Source: CAYPIE01 sp964410665
GTDB taxonomy: Bacteria > Planctomycetota > Planctomycetia > Gemmatales > Gemmataceae
Assembly (NCBI GenBank): GCA_964410665.1
Contig: CAYPIE010000004.1
Location: 117,327 to 181,326, forward strand
Reading direction: 5' to 3'
Length of the DNA stretch: 64,000 nucleotides
A model generated the notes under the pieces. That model was not told the origin of the DNA. It saw only the letters and a program-made list of their open reading frames with translations, and made no database searches. Position 1 is the first letter of the stretch. Every line of letters starts with the position of its first letter. This document shows, one piece after another, positions 1-8,935 of this stretch. The position numbers and the translations under genes were made by a program.

Positions 1-128
1 TTGCGCGCAGCTCGGCCGAAGCAACGATGGGCATGGGGCAACCTGACCCTCTTCGTCTCCATGAATGGATGAAACAGTACGTTTTGTTGGCGATGGCGTG
101 TCGATTCACGCAACCTGAGGTGTCAGCG

Positions 129-3100
129 ATGCAAGCTTGGTCGAACTCTATGAAAGCCCGTTCGCCTCGGTTCGGTCCCTTGGACCCACGACCGTCTTTT
201 CTACCAACCTTGGAAATGCTCGAAAGCCGCGCGCTCCCATCGGTGACGGTGTTGGACGACCTTGCCACAACTACGCAAGAGGTTTCGGTGACCATTCCGG
301 TCCTGAACAATGATTCGGATCCGCAAGATGCGGGTCCGCTGATGATCGATTCTGTGGGGAATCCGAGCAACGGGACCACCATGCTCAACGGCGCCTCGAT
401 CGACTACCTGCCGGATGCGAGCTTTGTTGGCATTGACCTGTTCACCTATGTCGCACGCGACGTCGATGGCAATCTGGGCTCCGGCACGGTCACCGTTGGC
501 GTCTCGACGCCCAGCAATACCCTTCCGGTCGCGATGGATGATACGGCGACCATCATGGAAGACACCCCCATCCAGCTCGACGTCCTCAGCAATGACACCG
601 ACGACGACGATGACAATTTGACGATCTTTTCCGTTTCGATGCCCGAGAATGGGACAACGACCCTGAGCGTGGACAAGTTGAGCATCTTGTACACGCCAAC
701 GCCAAACACCAACGGAGAAGATTCATTCGTTTATGTGATCTCCGATGGCAACGGTGGAATTGCCCAGGCAACTGTCTCGGTGACGGTAACCCCCGTCAAC
801 GATGCGCCAATCGCGAATCCTGACTTGTTCAATCTTGAAGAGAACGACCCCGCCACCACGCTGAACTTGATCGCGAATGATACCGAGCCGGAGGGTGAAT
901 CTCTCGAAGTATTCGCGGTCACCGCTCTGAATCCAGTGGATGCTGGAACCCGGACGCTTATTCCCGAAGGTGTTGTATTCACGCCCGCAACGGACTATGT
1001 CGGGGTTGTAACGTTTGTCTATAACGTTTCGGATCCAGTTGGCGGCTCTGGTGGGATCGATACCGCCACGGTCACGATCGGGGTACGCGATCGCACCAAC
1101 GACAGCATCCCCGTCGCCAACGATGACCTGTTTACCGTCGATGAGGATTCCCGCAACAATCCGTTGCCGATCTTAGATAATGATACCGATGCCGATACCC
1201 AGGATCGGCTGATCGTGTTCTCGGTGATGCAACCGGCCAACGGGACCGTGACGATCGCCAGCAATACCCTCAGCGTCACTTACACCCCCGATGCTGACTT
1301 CTTCGGCGAAGATACGTTCACCTACATCACCACCGACACTCGTGGCGCAGTCGCCTCGGCGACGGTGACGATTACTGTTACCAATGCTTCGGATGATCCA
1401 GTTGCTAATGATGATGTGTTTAATATTATTCAAAACGCAACGGCCACGACGCTCGATGTATTGGCCAATGACACCGATCCGGACGACAACACTCTAAGTA
1501 TCACCGAGGTGACCGAGCCGACCAACGGCAGTGTGAGCATTGCAGCGGATAATCAGTCTCTGGTGTTCACGCCGCCGATGGACTTTACCGGCCTCGGCAG
1601 CTTTACCTACACCATCAGTGATGGTACCGGTGGAGTGTCAACTGCCCGTGTGGTGGTCGGCATCCGCGATGACCAAGTCAATGCCAATCCGCCCACCGCC
1701 AACGATGACACCTTTGATACACTGCTCGAGGACAGCGAAGACAACGTCTTAGATGTGCTGGCCAATGACACCGATCCGGATGAGGATCCCCTGAGCATCG
1801 TTGCCGTCGGCCAGGCCAATCAAGGGGGCACAGTGGTCATCGACGATGCCCGCTTGCTTTATACCCCCTCGGCGAACTTCGTGGGTACCGAGACCTTTAC
1901 CTATACCATCAGCGATGGTGCAGGGGGCGTCGACCTGGCGACGGTGACGGTGGTTGTGGAGAATGTTCCCGAAAACTTCCCCCCCATTGCCGCCGACGAT
2001 CTAGACACCACCAGCGTCGGGGTTGCGACCACGATCGATGTCCTGGCGAATGACCAAGACCCCGATAATGCTCCGGCTCCGTTGGCGATCCTCAGTGTTG
2101 CCAACCCCAGCGTGGGCACAGCCTCAATTGACAATGGCCAAGTGCTGTACACTCCCCCGACGGACTTCGTTGGTACCGCTACCTTCACCTACACGATCAC
2201 CGATGGCCAAGATACAGACTCAGCAACCGTTTCGGTGACGGTGACGAGTCCCACCAATCAAGCCCCGGTCGCCAATCCCGACACCTTTGCGGCCACCCAG
2301 AATAGTGGACCCATTACACTCGACGTCCTGGCCAACGACAGCGATCCCGACGATGACTCATTGACCATCACCGCCACCTCAGTGCCTCCCAATGGTGGTA
2401 CCGTCAGCATCGCGAATGATGGATCGTCGCTGATGTATCAGCCGGCCACCGATTTCCTCGGCACTGAGACCTTTACTTATACGATCAGCGATGGTCAGGG
2501 CGGTCTCGCGACCACAACGGTCAGCATTGTGGTCAATCTGGGAGGACCGGTCGCCAATGATGACCAGTTCACGGTTGTCACCACCACCCCGACCACCCTG
2601 GATGTGTTGAGCAACGACTCCGTGGTCGCCGGGGGAACACTGACCATCAGTGCGGTTTCTCAACCGAGCAGTGGCCAGGTGGCGATCACCGCCGATAATC
2701 TTGCCCTGACCTTCACGGCGCCGGCCGGATTCACCGGTGAGCTAACATTCACCTATACCGTGGCCGATGGGACGGGAGACAGCGATACCGCGGAAGTGAC
2801 CATTACGGTCGATACGAATCAGGGGATACCGCAAGCCAATGATGACTCCTTCCGGGTGTTCGCGGGTTCGACCCTGTCCGTCGACGCCAGCCAAAGCCTT
2901 CTGATGAACGACACCACCCCGGGCGGAGTACCATTGACGGTGGTTGATCCCGAGTCCATCTCTCTGCTCCAGGGAGACGGAACCCTCGTGGTCAACGCCG
3001 ATGGTACCTTCACCTTTACGCCTACCAGTGGCTTTCAGGGGACGGTCCGGTTCGACTATACGGCTAGCAACGGTACCTTCTCGGACACCGCCAGTGTGAC

Positions 3101-4154
3101 GATCCTGGTTCAAGGGCGGAGCGTTGCCAGCTTCACGCAATTTGCTGTCAGTGGTGGTTCCGGCAGTCAAGACGTGTTCGTCTACGACGCGACTACTGGG
3201 GATGAAGCACCAGCATACCAAGTGACGCCCTTTACCAGCGCAGAGGCTCCCGGTGGCATCCGGGTGGCCTTGGCCGATGTTACTGGCGATGGAGTCCCTG
3301 ATGTCATTGCCGGAACCGGTCCAGGAGTGTCAGCCTCCGTCCGGATTCTCGACGGGGCAACCCAGGAACCGCTCAGCACGATTACGCCCTTCCCGCTCGA
3401 TCCCAGCTTCACCGGAGGGGTGTATGTGGCTGCGGGCGATCTCAATGGCGATGGGTTCGCAGAAATCGTCATCACCCCCGATCAAGGGGGCGGGCCAGTA
3501 GTGGCCATTTACAATGGCAGCGACTTTGTCGAGCTGAAGCGATTCTTTGGCATCGAGGGAGATCCGAATTTCCGGGGCGGCGCCCGCCCTGCCCTAGGCG
3601 ACCTTAATGGCGATGGGTTCCTCGATGTCCTCATTTCGGCCGGATTCCAAGGGGGCCCGCGGGTTGCCCTGTTTGATGGATCAAACCTGTTGAGCACTGC
3701 GAGCAACATGCAGCCTAGCAAGATCGTTGGGGACTTCTTTGTGTTTGAACAGTCGTTGCGCGACGGGGCCTTCCTCGCCGCGGGTGACATCGATGGCGAC
3801 GGCATGGCCGAGCTGATCACTGGAGGGGGACCGCAAGGGGGGCCGCGGATTCGTGCCTTCAGCGGCGCGGTGCTCATCACGGGCGACTTTAATACCAATG
3901 ATCCCGTCGAGGCTCAGATCGCCAACTTCTTTGCCAGCAATCCAAACAACCGTGGGGGGATCAATGTCACGGTACGTCAAACCGACGATCCCCAACTCCG
4001 TGCGGCGATTGTGAGTGCCGAAGGGCCGGGCATTCTCCCCATCGTCAATGTCTTCTCCGCGGAGAACCTGGCGGCTGACCCTTCGGATCCTCGTGCCAGC
4101 GATTCGCTACTGCCGTTCCCCACCAGCTTTCTTGGAGGGGTCTTTGTCGGCTAA
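129..4154 (+). CDS. Large surface protein: cadherin-like tandem repeats plus FG-GAP/VCBS propeller
   Basis: Predicted exported or surface protein of about 1341 residues. Near the N-terminus is the planctomycete motif LEMLESRALPS, followed by about nine repeats of roughly 90-100 residues. Each repeat has the pattern A-N-D-D-x-F, V/L-L-A-N-D-x-D-P-D, a strand ending Y-T-P, and F-x-Y-T-I-S-D-G, which is the cadherin-like/VCBS-type beta-sandwich found in large bacterial adhesins. The C-terminal 350 or so residues switch to FG-GAP-like blades with calcium-loop signatures such as GDLNGDGF and GDIDGDGM, suggesting a beta-propeller. I chose the ATG at 129 because GAGGTG lies about 8 nt upstream; the frame stays open back to 27. 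The gene at 4477 is a shorter paralogue. Adhesion or cell-envelope structure is inferred; no enzymatic motif is visible. Confidence 0.85.
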   Translation: MQAWSNSMKARSPRFGPLDPRPSFLPTLEMLESRALPSVTVLDDLATTTQEVSVTIPVLNNDSDPQDAGPLMIDSVGNPSNGTTMLNGASIDYLPDASFVGIDLFTYVARDVDGNLGSGTVTVGVSTPSNTLPVAMDDTATIMEDTPIQLDVLSNDTDDDDDNLTIFSVSMPENGTTTLSVDKLSILYTPTPNTNGEDSFVYVISDGNGGIAQATVSVTVTPVNDAPIANPDLFNLEENDPATTLNLIANDTEPEGESLEVFAVTALNPVDAGTRTLIPEGVVFTPATDYVGVVTFVYNVSDPVGGSGGIDTATVTIGVRDRTNDSIPVANDDLFTVDEDSRNNPLPILDNDTDADTQDRLIVFSVMQPANGTVTIASNTLSVTYTPDADFFGEDTFTYITTDTRGAVASATVTITVTNASDDPVANDDVFNIIQNATATTLDVLANDTDPDDNTLSITEVTEPTNGSVSIAADNQSLVFTPPMDFTGLGSFTYTISDGTGGVSTARVVVGIRDDQVNANPPTANDDTFDTLLEDSEDNVLDVLANDTDPDEDPLSIVAVGQANQGGTVVIDDARLLYTPSANFVGTETFTYTISDGAGGVDLATVTVVVENVPENFPPIAADDLDTTSVGVATTIDVLANDQDPDNAPAPLAILSVANPSVGTASIDNGQVLYTPPTDFVGTATFTYTITDGQDTDSATVSVTVTSPTNQAPVANPDTFAATQNSGPITLDVLANDSDPDDDSLTITATSVPPNGGTVSIANDGSSLMYQPATDFLGTETFTYTISDGQGGLATTTVSIVVNLGGPVANDDQFTVVTTTPTTLDVLSNDSVVAGGTLTISAVSQPSSGQVAITADNLALTFTAPAGFTGELTFTYTVADGTGDSDTAEVTITVDTNQGIPQANDDSFRVFAGSTLSVDASQSLLMNDTTPGGVPLTVVDPESISLLQGDGTLVVNADGTFTFTPTSGFQGTVRFDYTASNGTFSDTASVTILVQGRSVASFTQFAVSGGSGSQDVFVYDATTGDEAPAYQVTPFTSAEAPGGIRVALADVTGDGVPDVIAGTGPGVSASVRILDGATQEPLSTITPFPLDPSFTGGVYVAAGDLNGDGFAEIVITPDQGGGPVVAIYNGSDFVELKRFFGIEGDPNFRGGARPALGDLNGDGFLDVLISAGFQGGPRVALFDGSNLLSTASNMQPSKIVGDFFVFEQSLRDGAFLAAGDIDGDGMAELITGGGPQGGPRIRAFSGAVLITGDFNTNDPVEAQIANFFASNPNNRGGINVTVRQTDDPQLRAAIVSAEGPGILPIVNVFSAENLAADPSDPRASDSLLPFPTSFLGGVFVG

Positions 4155-4476
4155 ACTCCGCGGGCAAGCTCGACTCCCACCGAGTTCCCCCGGTCGCCAT
4201 GCAACCAAGTCGGGGACAGGGTAGCCCCAGTAGGGTAGGGATCAGAACAAAGGGATCGGTTGTTCAGGCCATGATTGCGTCAAGAGGCATTTGCCCGGGA
4301 AATGCCGGTTTCAACCCTTGACGCATTCTCGCCTCCTGGGTTGAATATCTTCGCCTCCTTCGATGAATTCCTCAAATGATCTGAGTTCTCATACCGTCCC
4401 ATGTTCCCTGATCACTGGCTTTCACCGAGCATCGACTCAAGCCCTTGTGTGACAGGCATGCATCGGAGATCTGACC
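4155..4476. other. Intergenic region with two inverted repeats
   Basis: This 322-base gap separates the two paralogous surface-protein genes and holds no credible gene. It has two short inverted repeats: GGCATTT/AAATGCC at 4286-4306 and TCAACCC/GGGTTGA at 4311-4344. They may end transcription of the upstream gene, but neither is followed by a T-run. A GGAG sits about 9 nt before the ATG at 4477. Confidence 0.4.
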
Positions 4477-6447
4477 ATGGTCACCCGTCGGGATTGCTTT
4501 GTACGCGCACACCGTAACTCTGTTGTGCTCGAGGTCCTTGAAGATCGCCTGGTCCCCTCCGTAATTGCGGTAGATGATCAGGTGACAACCGAAGTCAACG
4601 CGCCCGTTTTGGTGGATGTGTTGGCCAATGACTCCAATCCGGAAGGAGGCGCGCTCAGCCTCGATTCTGTGGGAAATCCGATGCACGGCACTGCCGTGAT
4701 CATGGGTAGCGAGATCGAATATTCCCCAGAAGCCGACTTTATCGGTACCGATCGTTTTATTTATGTTGCTCAGGATGAAGATAGTAACGTCGGGACCGCG
4801 ACGGTCACGGTCACCGTGACAGGTTCGAACAATCCACCCTTGGTGCAAGACGATGCCTTCACCATTGACTCCGCCGCACCGCCAGCCTTCGACGTCCTTG
4901 CCAACGACAGTGATCTAGATGGCGATGCGCTGATTATTACCGAGGTGAGCACCCCGAGTTCCGGCCTCGCGCTGATCTCTGGAAATGGCACCACCATCAG
5001 TTACATTCCCGAGCCGGGTTTCGTTGGCAACGCCACCTTTAACTATACCGTGAGTGATGGCAATGACGGATTGTCTACCGCTACGGTGTTAGTCACCATT
5101 CCGCAATCGGTTGGCAACTCGGCTCCCGTGGCCAATGACGACACCTTTGAGGTGGCCTCGGGATCGACGTTGACGATCGATGCACCTGGGCTGTTGGCCA
5201 ACGACACCGATCCCCAAGGGGATCCCCTGATGGTTGCCAATCCGACGAGCATCAACTTATTGGCCGGTGCAGGCAACCTGACGATCAATGCCGATGGAAG
5301 CTTTACCTATGTTGCTCCCGAGGGATTCAACGGACCTGCCCTGTTTGAATATTCCGCGAGCGATGGTCTGCTCGAGAGTGACCCGGCAACGGTGACCATC
5401 AATATCACCGATGCTCCGTTGGATCGTCCGGCCAATCAATCCAGCATTGGCATCTTTGCCGTGGGCTCAGGAAGCGGCAGTCAGCAAGTCAATGTCTATA
5501 ACCCTGATGGCTCCCTGGTCTTTAGCTTCAATCCATTTACCGCTAGCGAAGCACCGGGAGGCGTCCGGGTAGCCATGATGGATGTCACCGGTGATAATGT
5601 GCCCGATCTGGTGGCGGGGGCAGGGCCTGGAGCTCAACCGCTGGTACGGGTGATCGATGGCTTAAGCCAAGAGATGGTGACCACCTTTAATGCCTTCCCA
5701 CAAGACAGCAGCTTCACCGGTGGGGTGCATGTGGCCGCCGGTGATCTCAACAACGATGGGGTCGGTGACATCATTGTGTCTCCGGATCAAGGAGGTGGTC
5801 CGATCACCGCCATCTACTCGGGTGGTGATTTTACGGAGTTACGTCGCTTTTTTGGTATTGAAGACCCAAGCTTTCGTGGCGGAGCGCGTTCTACCTTGGG
5901 GGATATTAACGCCGACGGTGTCCTCGATGTGATCGTCGCGGCGGGATTCCGTGGCGGACCGCGTGTGGCGATCTATGATGGCAGCCAGGTCCTGGCCAAT
6001 AACGGCCAACCCGCCAAGATTGTCCCCGACTTTTTTGTGTTCGAACAGAGCCTCCGCGATGGGTCCTTTGTCAGCTCGGGGGATATTAATGGCGATGGGG
6101 TGGATGATTTGATCACCGGCGGAGGACCGGGAGGTGGCCCTCGAGTGCGCATCTTCAGTGGCGCAGTGCTCCAGACGGGCAACTTCGATCGTTTTGACCC
6201 CAATGAAGCTCAGCTGGCGAACTTCTTTGCCGCCGATATCGACATGCGAAGTGGCATTCGGGTTGCCTCGAAGGATTTGGATGGAGATCTGCAGAAAGAT
6301 CTGATTACAGCCGAGGGGATCGGGCAGCCACCCAACGTCGAACTCACCACCGGCGTTGAGTTGCTGGCCAATCCGAACAATCCAACCCCATTCCTGGCGA
6401 TCACGCCCTTCGCAAGCGACTTTTTAGGCGGGGTGTTTCTCGGCTAA
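4477..6447 (+). CDS. Surface protein, shorter paralogue: cadherin-like repeats plus FG-GAP/VCBS propeller
   Basis: A 656-residue predicted surface protein. The N-terminus carries LEVLEDRLVPS, the same motif as the upstream gene, with no obvious classical hydrophobic signal peptide before it. Three cadherin-like repeats follow (V-L-A-N-D-x-x-P-x-G and Y-x-V-S-D-G patterns, roughly residues 30-310), then a propeller-like region (about 330-656) with calcium-loop motifs GDLNNDGV, GDINADGV and GDINGDGV. The propeller matches the upstream protein almost block for block, including FFVFEQSLRDG, whereas the upstream protein has about three times as many beta-sandwich repeats. This points to tandem duplication followed by repeat-number change. 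Function is inferred as adhesion or envelope. Confidence 0.85.
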   Translation: MVTRRDCFVRAHRNSVVLEVLEDRLVPSVIAVDDQVTTEVNAPVLVDVLANDSNPEGGALSLDSVGNPMHGTAVIMGSEIEYSPEADFIGTDRFIYVAQDEDSNVGTATVTVTVTGSNNPPLVQDDAFTIDSAAPPAFDVLANDSDLDGDALIITEVSTPSSGLALISGNGTTISYIPEPGFVGNATFNYTVSDGNDGLSTATVLVTIPQSVGNSAPVANDDTFEVASGSTLTIDAPGLLANDTDPQGDPLMVANPTSINLLAGAGNLTINADGSFTYVAPEGFNGPALFEYSASDGLLESDPATVTINITDAPLDRPANQSSIGIFAVGSGSGSQQVNVYNPDGSLVFSFNPFTASEAPGGVRVAMMDVTGDNVPDLVAGAGPGAQPLVRVIDGLSQEMVTTFNAFPQDSSFTGGVHVAAGDLNNDGVGDIIVSPDQGGGPITAIYSGGDFTELRRFFGIEDPSFRGGARSTLGDINADGVLDVIVAAGFRGGPRVAIYDGSQVLANNGQPAKIVPDFFVFEQSLRDGSFVSSGDINGDGVDDLITGGGPGGGPRVRIFSGAVLQTGNFDRFDPNEAQLANFFAADIDMRSGIRVASKDLDGDLQKDLITAEGIGQPPNVELTTGVELLANPNNPTPFLAITPFASDFLGGVFLG

Positions 6448-6466
6448 CCTGTGTAGCCAAGCAGTT

Positions 6467-6495
6467 CCAGGCGATCCAATCAAGCGATCGCCTGG
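6467..6495. terminator. Perfect 10-bp inverted repeat between convergent genes
   Basis: CCAGGCGATC at 6467-6476 and its exact complement GATCGCCTGG at 6486-6495 flank a 9-nt loop, between the plus-strand gene ending at 6447 and the minus-strand dps ending at 6509. No T-run follows on either side, so this is a putative bidirectional terminator by position and stem strength only. Confidence 0.5.
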
Positions 6496-6508
6496 ATGAG
6501 GCAAGGCC

Positions 6509-7075
6509 CTACTCTAACGGCGCCTTGGCAATCAAGCCAATCTCAAGCGTATCATCGCTCAGGAAATGATCGAGATGATGCGCCCGGTCTTCTACGGCCA
6601 TCAGAATCTCCTTCAACAACGTTTCAGTCCCAAAGTCGCCGAGGTGCGTCGCGGCCTGAATCGTGGCTCGGAGATGCTCGGCGATGGTTTTCTCGTGAAA
6701 ACGATCCCGTTCCAGCATATGGCGAATCCGGAAAGTCCCTTCCGGTTCGTGCTCAATATAGGCAAGCTTGGCTTGCTCGTTCGGGGATGAGGTTGGGATT
6801 CCGCCCAGTGCGGTGATCCGCTCAGCAACCTGATCAAATTGCTGGTGGACCGCTTCGTAGTGCTTCTGCAAAAACAAGTGCAAATCTTGGAACTGCGGCC
6901 CCTCCACCAGCCAGTGATGCTTTTGATACTGATGGAACAGGGTCATCAGCGAAGCCAGATGCCGGTCGAGTTCGGGCAACAGTTTGCTCACCGTCTCTTT
7001 GGAAAGACCGATGGGATTCTCTTCGATCTCATCCTTGGCCCGCCAGGGTTGGCTCTGTAACGGCTTGTTCGTCAT
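6509..7075 (-). CDS. dps: Dps-family ferritin-like protein
   Basis: A 188-residue four-helix-bundle protein of the Dps family, which stores iron using hydrogen peroxide and protects DNA in starved or stressed cells. The ferroxidase signature is present in the usual order: HHWLVEGPQFQDLH (His54, His66) and FDQVAERI (Asp81, Glu85). Length is slightly above the usual 150-180 residues because of a 20-residue charged N-terminal tail, which in some Dps proteins contacts DNA. The ATG at 7075 is preceded by AAGGAG at 8 nt. The gene is convergent with the surface-protein gene upstream in coordinates, and no operon partner is evident. Confidence 0.92.
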   Translation of the reverse strand: MTNKPLQSQPWRAKDEIEENPIGLSKETVSKLLPELDRHLASLMTLFHQYQKHHWLVEGPQFQDLHLFLQKHYEAVHQQFDQVAERITALGGIPTSSPNEQAKLAYIEHEPEGTFRIRHMLERDRFHEKTIAEHLRATIQAATHLGDFGTETLLKEILMAVEDRAHHLDHFLSDDTLEIGLIAKAPLE

Positions 7076-7116
7076 CTTACGACTCCTTGGTGAAAATCAG
7101 GCGTGCCAGGTCGCAC

Positions 7117-7920
7117 TCAGGGGCGCGACAAACCTATGTTTGCCTCTCCGGGTACCTGCACCCGAAGCGGCGACGTGGACGTCAATCGATACTTTTCTGC
7201 AACTTCTGGACCATCGATCACGACGGTATAGATGCCTTCGGGGATCGATTCGATTCGGTATTGCCCCGCGGCATCGGTCGTTGCCCGATAGATGAAGAAT
7301 TTTAGGTCGGATGCCACTAGCCAGAGCTTGGCTCCGCGGAGTGGTTCCCCCGAGAGGGTCACACGCCCCTCGCACACTAACCGGTTTGCATCGTTCTGCG
7401 TCACAGGAGGGGGAGTGTCGACCGTTTTCGGAACGATACCGAGCGGCTCCACTTGGGCTTTAGGCGGGCGTGGAGGTTCGGTCATCGGTTTGGTGGGGGA
7501 ATCGATCGGTGCGGGCCGGGCTTGCCCATTTTTGGCCGGAGGGATGGGCGGGGTTGGAGCTCGGTTCGAAGGGAACTCACGCAAATCCGCGCGCACTGCT
7601 TCAATCAATTCATGCAACATAAAGGCTCGTCGAGTAAACGAATCTTCATTCTCCATCGCTTCCATGCCCTGGTCGATCCGTTTTTGAATCGCCGGCTGAT
7701 GCTCTAACAGCGGTCGTGCGGTCAACAGGGCTCCTTCAAAGAGGCGGTAGCAGCCTTCCGGATCGTTCGTGTTGTATAGCGCAGCACCACGATCATGGAC
7801 GATGCGCAACACGTTTTGCAGGCGTTCATCGATCTTCTGATGGGGCGTTACCGTTTGTCCAAGAATACTGGCTGGTAATCCCAGCCCGACAGCCAGAATC
7901 GCGAGGCGGTGGAGGAACAT
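7117..7920 (-). CDS. Secreted protein with C-terminal carboxypeptidase-regulatory-like domain
   Basis: A protein of about 267 residues. A hydrophobic signal peptide (MFLHRLAILAVGLGLPASILGQ) is followed by a helical segment (about 25-125), a proline-rich linker (about 125-180), and a C-terminal beta-domain (about 185-267) with the pattern G-x-V-T-L-S-G-x-P-L-x-G-A-x-L and D-A-A-G-Q-Y-R-I, typical of carboxypeptidase-regulatory/CnaB-like folds. The ATG at 7920 is preferred over 7935 because GGGAGA lies 7 nt before it. Predicted periplasmic or envelope; no catalytic residues are recognised and the specific role is unknown. Confidence 0.7.
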   Translation of the reverse strand: MFLHRLAILAVGLGLPASILGQTVTPHQKIDERLQNVLRIVHDRGAALYNTNDPEGCYRLFEGALLTARPLLEHQPAIQKRIDQGMEAMENEDSFTRRAFMLHELIEAVRADLREFPSNRAPTPPIPPAKNGQARPAPIDSPTKPMTEPPRPPKAQVEPLGIVPKTVDTPPPVTQNDANRLVCEGRVTLSGEPLRGAKLWLVASDLKFFIYRATTDAAGQYRIESIPEGIYTVVIDGPEVAEKYRLTSTSPLRVQVPGEANIGLSRP

Positions 7921-8056
7921 GGTACGGTCTCCCATGGTGAGTGCAGATTCAAGGAAATACGTTTATCCTATGTGGCGCGGCCTTCCTGGCCAAGCGTAGA
8001 TTCGTTGGGCTTGCAGGCCACCGCCGGATCGGCATACGATACGCGGCCGAGCCCGG

Positions 8057-8884
8057 ATGGCTCAACCGATGTTCCAGGGAGAGGTTGGTTTGGCCGACAA
8101 AGCGACCCAGCTGATTGTGGCAGCCCTGACCCAGGCCGCAGCAGAACCATTGGGCCAGGCACTCTTTTCAGGTAAGAACGAGCCAGGGCTGTTTCCTGCC
8201 ACCGCCTTGGCCCGCAATGCAGCCCAACGGTGCAAAGATGAGGGGTATTTGCAGATCCTCCGTCAGGAGCTGCGCGGCAAAACCACCCGCGAGATCTGCT
8301 GCCTGACCCAAAAAGGCCTGTTGTATTTACGAAAGCAAACCAATCCACGGCAAGTGCTTGAAGACTTCGTTCGCATCCTCGAAGCGCGACACGAACAGGT
8401 CCAAGCGCTTCTCGATGATGCGCACCATATGCAGCAGCAGCTGCAGGCGATGCGGAACTTGACCGAACAATTGCTCCCACAGCTCCAAACCGAGGTGAAC
8501 GAACGCCAACTGGCCATGAGTGAACCCACTTCGGAAAGCGAGGAGGTTGCGGATGAGCCCACGACCATCCAAGCGCCCGAACCGTCCTTGGACAACGTCA
8601 TCTCTGCATCAGACTATCGGGTCCCATTACTCCGTGAGCTGACCCAATGGCATTTAAATGCTGGGGCTTCGGAAGATTGTCCGTTGCCCGAACTGTATCG
8701 CCGGCTTGTACCCCGAGGAACCGCGATCAGTGTTGGAAGCTTTCATGACTGTTTGCGTCATTTGTACGATGAGCGTCAGATCTATTTGCATCCCTGGACT
8801 GGCCCCCTTTATGACATGCCCGAGCCAACCTTCGCCTTGCTGATCGGGCACGAAATCGCGTATTACGCCAGCGTACGTCTCTAA
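8057..8884 (+). CDS. Winged-helix / coiled-coil protein partnered with the downstream ATPase
   Basis: A 275-residue protein I cannot assign to a named family. Residues about 15-95 look like a winged-helix domain (helices followed by GKTTREICCLTQKGLLYL, resembling a recognition helix and wing in PadR-like folds). Residues about 96-150 are a long amphipathic helix rich in Gln, Glu and Leu, probably a coiled coil. After an acidic Ser/Glu/Thr-rich linker (about 155-185) a second helical domain ends in LYDERQIYLHPWTGPLYDMP, which again resembles a wing. It lies 51 nt before the ATPase gene at 8936 and is very likely co-transcribed. DNA binding or ATPase regulation is inference. Confidence 0.65.
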   Translation: MAQPMFQGEVGLADKATQLIVAALTQAAAEPLGQALFSGKNEPGLFPATALARNAAQRCKDEGYLQILRQELRGKTTREICCLTQKGLLYLRKQTNPRQVLEDFVRILEARHEQVQALLDDAHHMQQQLQAMRNLTEQLLPQLQTEVNERQLAMSEPTSESEEVADEPTTIQAPEPSLDNVISASDYRVPLLRELTQWHLNAGASEDCPLPELYRRLVPRGTAISVGSFHDCLRHLYDERQIYLHPWTGPLYDMPEPTFALLIGHEIAYYASVRL

Positions 8885-8935
8885 CCTTGCCCGTCGAGGT
8901 TGGCCACCCTCCGACTCAACCGAAGGAGTCTTGCG

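Noticed and set aside
129..3100. Repeated pattern in the surface-protein gene as a possible CRISPR or DNA-level satellite
   Set aside because: The periodicity is at protein level (about 90-100 residue beta-sandwich repeats) with poorly conserved DNA; there are no short identical repeats with spacers.
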